Source: JAXMAR01 sp046350295
GTDB taxonomy: Bacteria > Planctomycetota > Planctomycetia > Gemmatales > Gemmataceae
Reading direction: 5' to 3'
DNA: 29,141 nt
Assembly: GCA_046350295.1 (NCBI GenBank)
Contig: JAXMAR010000067.1
Span: forward strand, 1 to 29,141
The notes under the pieces are model-generated. The model was not told the origin of the DNA and did not search any database. It saw only the letters and a list, made by a program, of their open reading frames with translations. The position numbers and the translations under genes are program-made. Of this stretch, positions 26,637 through 29,141 are shown in pieces. Position 1 is the stretch's first letter, and the number at the start of each line of letters is the position of its first letter.

Positions 26637-26838
26637 GACGACGCACTCGCCCGATTTTTGGCCTAGGGAGCCAGTAACGGCGCGGGCGGCGATACCGCCG
26701 GGGCCCAGGCTTTTTCTTTGACAGAACGATGAAAAACGAGCCCAGTCAGAAATGAGAGACGCCACGCCAGAAATCAGAAGGCTCTTTTGACCTTTCTTGC
26801 CGCGCCTTTGCGATCTTTGCGCCTTTGCGAGAAACAGC
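26637..26838. other. Intergenic region downstream of the large kinase gene
   Basis: About 200 bp without a convincing gene. A small GGCGG/CCGCC hairpin occurs at 26685-26699, with T-runs at about 26654 and 26711. CTTTGCG occurs several times around 26805-26830 just beyond the kinase stop. No promoter is evident for the minus-strand genes. Confidence 0.45.
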
Positions 26839-29141
26839 TCAGATCTTCGGCCCGGGCGGCCCGCCCTTCGGCGCCGGCCCCACCGGCGGGATCGGCAGCG
26901 GGCCGAGGGGGCCGGGGAAACGGAAGGCGATGCGGCCGCGGAAGGGTCGGCCGATCATTTCGTTCCAGCGTTCGATCTGAGCGGGGTTGAGGATGGCGAT
27001 GATGCGGGCGTTGGCCTTGTCGAGGGCGTTGTCCTTGCCCTTCTTGTCGATAGGCTCCTTGCGCCAATCGTCCTTGCCCCCCTTGCGGTCCTTGCGGAAG
27101 TCCTTGAAGAACTCCTTGCCCTCCTTGCGCGGCTCATCCTTGCTGAAGAACATGTCCATGCCGATGCCGCGGATGCGCTCGCGCTGCGCCGTGGTGAGCT
27201 TGAGGGCGGCGGCGATGTCGGGCTCGCACAGGGCAAGCGGGCCGCGGCTCTGGAGGGCGACCTGGCGCAGGCGGATGATCTGCTCCTTGTCGAGAATGTC
27301 GGCGAGATCGGCCTCGTTCTGGCGGGCCATGTCGACGAACTTGGCGCGGCGCTCCTCGGCCGTCAGCTTGTGGAAATCGCGGAAAACGTCGTGGCGCAGC
27401 TCGCCTTGGCGTTTGAGCAAGTCGCCGATCTCCTTGCGCTGCGTGGTCTTGGCCCCGAGGTCGTCGAGAACATCGCGCTCCATGAGCAGGAAGAGATGGG
27501 AATCCCCTTCGAGAACGGCGAGGTCGGTGAGGATCTTCTGCACGCGGTTGCGCGTCGCCTCCAGCTCGGCCTGGGCGCCAGGGTTATCGCGGCGGCGCTC
27601 GATGAACTCCTGGTAATAGGCCAGGGCCGTCTCGAGCAGGCGTTTGCGCAAGCCCTGCATCTGCGGGTTGTCCCCCAGCTCCTGCTCGGCGAAGTCGATC
27701 ATCTCGTGGACCGAGCGCCTGGCCAGTTGAAACTGCTCTTCCGCCTCCTCGGCGCGCTTGCGCTCCGCCTCGTAGGCCTTCTGCGTCTTGTCCTTTTCGG
27801 CGCCGATGAACGCCGCGCTGACGCCCGCGCCGATGGCGACCAGGAGCGCCAGGACCATCCCGGACACCAGCACCGCCGGATGGCGCCGCAGCCACTTGCG
27901 CGTCCGCTCCAGCAGGCTGGGCCGCTTGGCCTGGATCGGCTTGTCCTCCAGGTACCGCCCCAGGTCGGCGGCCAGCTCGCGCGCCGACGCGTAACGCTCG
28001 GCCGGGCTCTTCGCCACCGCCTTCAGGATGATCGTCTCCAGCTCCACGGGAATCGTCGGCTCGATGGCGCGCGGCGCCTTCGGCTCCTTGTGAACGATCG
28101 CCTGGAGAATGGCGTGATGGCTATTGCCCGCGAAGATGGGGCGCAGCGTGGCCAGCTCGTAGAGAGTGGCGCCGAGAGAGTAGACGTCCGTCCGCGCGTC
28201 GGTGAGGCCGCGCTGCCCGGAGGCCTGCTCGGGGCTCATGTAGCGCAGGGTGCCGAGCACGTCGCCGGTCTGTGTCAGCCCCGCCTCGGCATGGAACTGG
28301 GCGACGCCGAAGTCGGTGATCCAGAGCCGGCCGTGCCCGTCGACGAGGAGGTTGGCCGGTTTGACGTCCCGGTGGACGATGCCGAACTGGTGGGCGTGCT
28401 CGAGCCCCTCGGCGGCCTGCACGATCAGCCGGGCGGCGCTGCGGAAGAACTCGCCGCGCTTGGTCGAGCGCTGCGTCGTTAGCGCGACGGAGATCTGCGA
28501 TAGCGTGTCGCGTGGCTCGTCGGCCGACGAAACGCCCCCGCGCTCCGTCGACCCGGCGTTGTCCGCGCGCTGGACCGGCGCGCCGGCCCGGATGCCGTTC
28601 GCGCCGCCGCGCGCCGACACGGTCAGCGCCGCCGCGGCGGCCGAGCCGGTCCGACCGACCGTGAGCGCGGACGCATGGGCCTCCGACTTGTCGTCGTCCA
28701 GGCCCGCCTCCTGCCGCATCTGCTGGATGACCGCCGCCAGCGATTGCCCATCGATCAGCTGCATGGCGTAGAAATGCACGCCGCGCTCGCAGCCGACCGC
28801 GTAGACCGGCACGATGTTCGTGTGATGGAGCTGAGCGGCCGCCTGCGCCTCGTTGCGGAAACGCTGAAGGTGCTTGGCGTCAAAGGTCGCGGCCAGCGGC
28901 AACACCTTGACGGCGACGCGCCGGCCGAGCGACAGCTGCGTCGCCTCGTAGACGACCCCCATGCCGCCGCGGCCGATCTCGCGCAGGAGCTGGAAATCGC
29001 CGAGGGGCTCGGCAGTCGGCGCTTCGAGGGGGGAAGCGGCCCGCGACGGGCCGCTCAGATGGAGCCGTTCGCGTGCCGCCGCCTTGTGAACCAGCTCCAA
29101 GCCATCAAGGCACTGAGCCAGGGCGCCGGCGATGTCGGCGT
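26839..29141 (-). CDS. Ser/Thr protein kinase with C-terminal LTxxQ-like domain, 5' end outside window
   Basis: The frame is open to the window end, so the N-terminus is missing; a TTG at 29100 is not the likely start. The kinase domain has LLREIGRGGMGVVYEA, VAVKVLP, HRDVKPAN, TDFGVAQ and MSPEQ, all intact. A ~90-residue Ala/Ser/Thr-rich insert splits the domain just after DGQSLAAVIQQM. A single membrane helix (VLVSGMVLALLVAIGAGV, about 27820-27880) follows. Beyond it lie long coiled coils and then three L-x-x-x-Q-type motifs (KLTAEERR / LDKEQIIRLRQV, LTTAQRERIRGIG, LNPAQIERWNEMIG) like the Spy/CpxP LTXXQ repeats of periplasmic stress sensors. A Lys/Asp-rich and a Gly/Pro tail end the protein. 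The predicted outside domain would sense envelope conditions; that is inference. Confidence 0.9.
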   Translation of the reverse strand, partial: ADIAGALAQCLDGLELVHKAAARERLHLSGPSRAASPLEAPTAEPLGDFQLLREIGRGGMGVVYEATQLSLGRRVAVKVLPLAATFDAKHLQRFRNEAQAAAQLHHTNIVPVYAVGCERGVHFYAMQLIDGQSLAAVIQQMRQEAGLDDDKSEAHASALTVGRTGSAAAAALTVSARGGANGIRAGAPVQRADNAGSTERGGVSSADEPRDTLSQISVALTTQRSTKRGEFFRSAARLIVQAAEGLEHAHQFGIVHRDVKPANLLVDGHGRLWITDFGVAQFHAEAGLTQTGDVLGTLRYMSPEQASGQRGLTDARTDVYSLGATLYELATLRPIFAGNSHHAILQAIVHKEPKAPRAIEPTIPVELETIILKAVAKSPAERYASARELAADLGRYLEDKPIQAKRPSLLERTRKWLRRHPAVLVSGMVLALLVAIGAGVSAAFIGAEKDKTQKAYEAERKRAEEAEEQFQLARRSVHEMIDFAEQELGDNPQMQGLRKRLLETALAYYQEFIERRRDNPGAQAELEATRNRVQKILTDLAVLEGDSHLFLLMERDVLDDLGAKTTQRKEIGDLLKRQGELRHDVFRDFHKLTAEERRAKFVDMARQNEADLADILDKEQIIRLRQVALQSRGPLALCEPDIAAALKLTTAQRERIRGIGMDMFFSKDEPRKEGKEFFKDFRKDRKGGKDDWRKEPIDKKGKDNALDKANARIIAILNPAQIERWNEMIGRPFRGRIAFRFPGPLGPLPIPPVGPAPKGGPPGPKI

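Noticed and set aside
26797..28482. 561-residue plus-strand frame over the kinase gene
   Set aside because: Antisense to intact kinase motifs; no start signal or domain.

Overview
The window looks like a chromosomal segment of a planctomycete, probably a Gemmataceae-like member. The DNA is GC-rich. The gene content is typical of the phylum: membrane-anchored Hanks-type kinases, secreted WD40 and Kelch propellers, a ThuA-domain protein, a CotH protein with EF-hand-like loops, an HTTM-domain membrane protein, and a Cys-rich protein ending in a TIGR03000-like domain. Many genes lack a Shine-Dalgarno sequence. No tRNA, rRNA, CRISPR array or transposase was seen. The genus is an inference from content only.

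Layout. 1-250 is non-coding with short hairpin repeats. 251-1955 (minus) holds a small membrane protein, a YcxB-like membrane protein and an HNH endonuclease. 2276-3517 (plus) is a C-terminally anchored Ser/Thr kinase; it and the HNH gene diverge from a shared promoter region. 3524-7914 (minus) holds two WD40/ThuA genes, a ParE/RelE-like toxin-antitoxin pair and a Kelch-like protein; a broken 3' copy of the ThuA gene lies on the far side of the Kelch gene, so TA plus Kelch sit between two ~345 bp direct repeats. 8108-13862 (plus) holds two consecutive ATP-grasp ligases and then a 1176-residue HEAT / double-AAA+ (ClpA/C-type) / release-factor-2-like fusion. 13901-15802 holds two unrecognised proteins and a VapBC module. 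15845-18521 holds a seven-blade WD40 protein, a possible 49-residue ORF, a mannose-1-phosphate guanylyltransferase and RuvX. 18557-19531 (minus) is a self-contained transcription unit for the Cys-rich TIGR03000-like protein, with a near-consensus promoter, a terminator and a 13-bp inverted repeat in its two untranslated regions. 19846-23457 (plus) holds a multi-pass protein and an HTTM protein, separated and followed by REP/BIME-like palindromes. 23561-29141 (minus) holds CotH/EF-hand, a Lys/Gly-rich secreted protein, a frameshifted response-regulator remnant, and a second kinase that runs off the window end.

The most unusual object is the AAA+/RF2-like fusion. Its second ATPase ring is intact and carries an LGL tripeptide where ClpA/ClpC carry their ClpP-binding loop. 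Its first ring has lost the Walker B acids. The C-terminal third follows RF2 from the PCRF helices to the last helix but has lost the GGQ glutamine and the SPF-type stop-reading motif. With two peptide-bond-type ATP-grasp ligases directly upstream, a role in ribosome or nascent-chain quality control is a reasonable but untested guess. The second notable signal is a REP family with GTAG feet, an invariant loop and compensatory stem changes.
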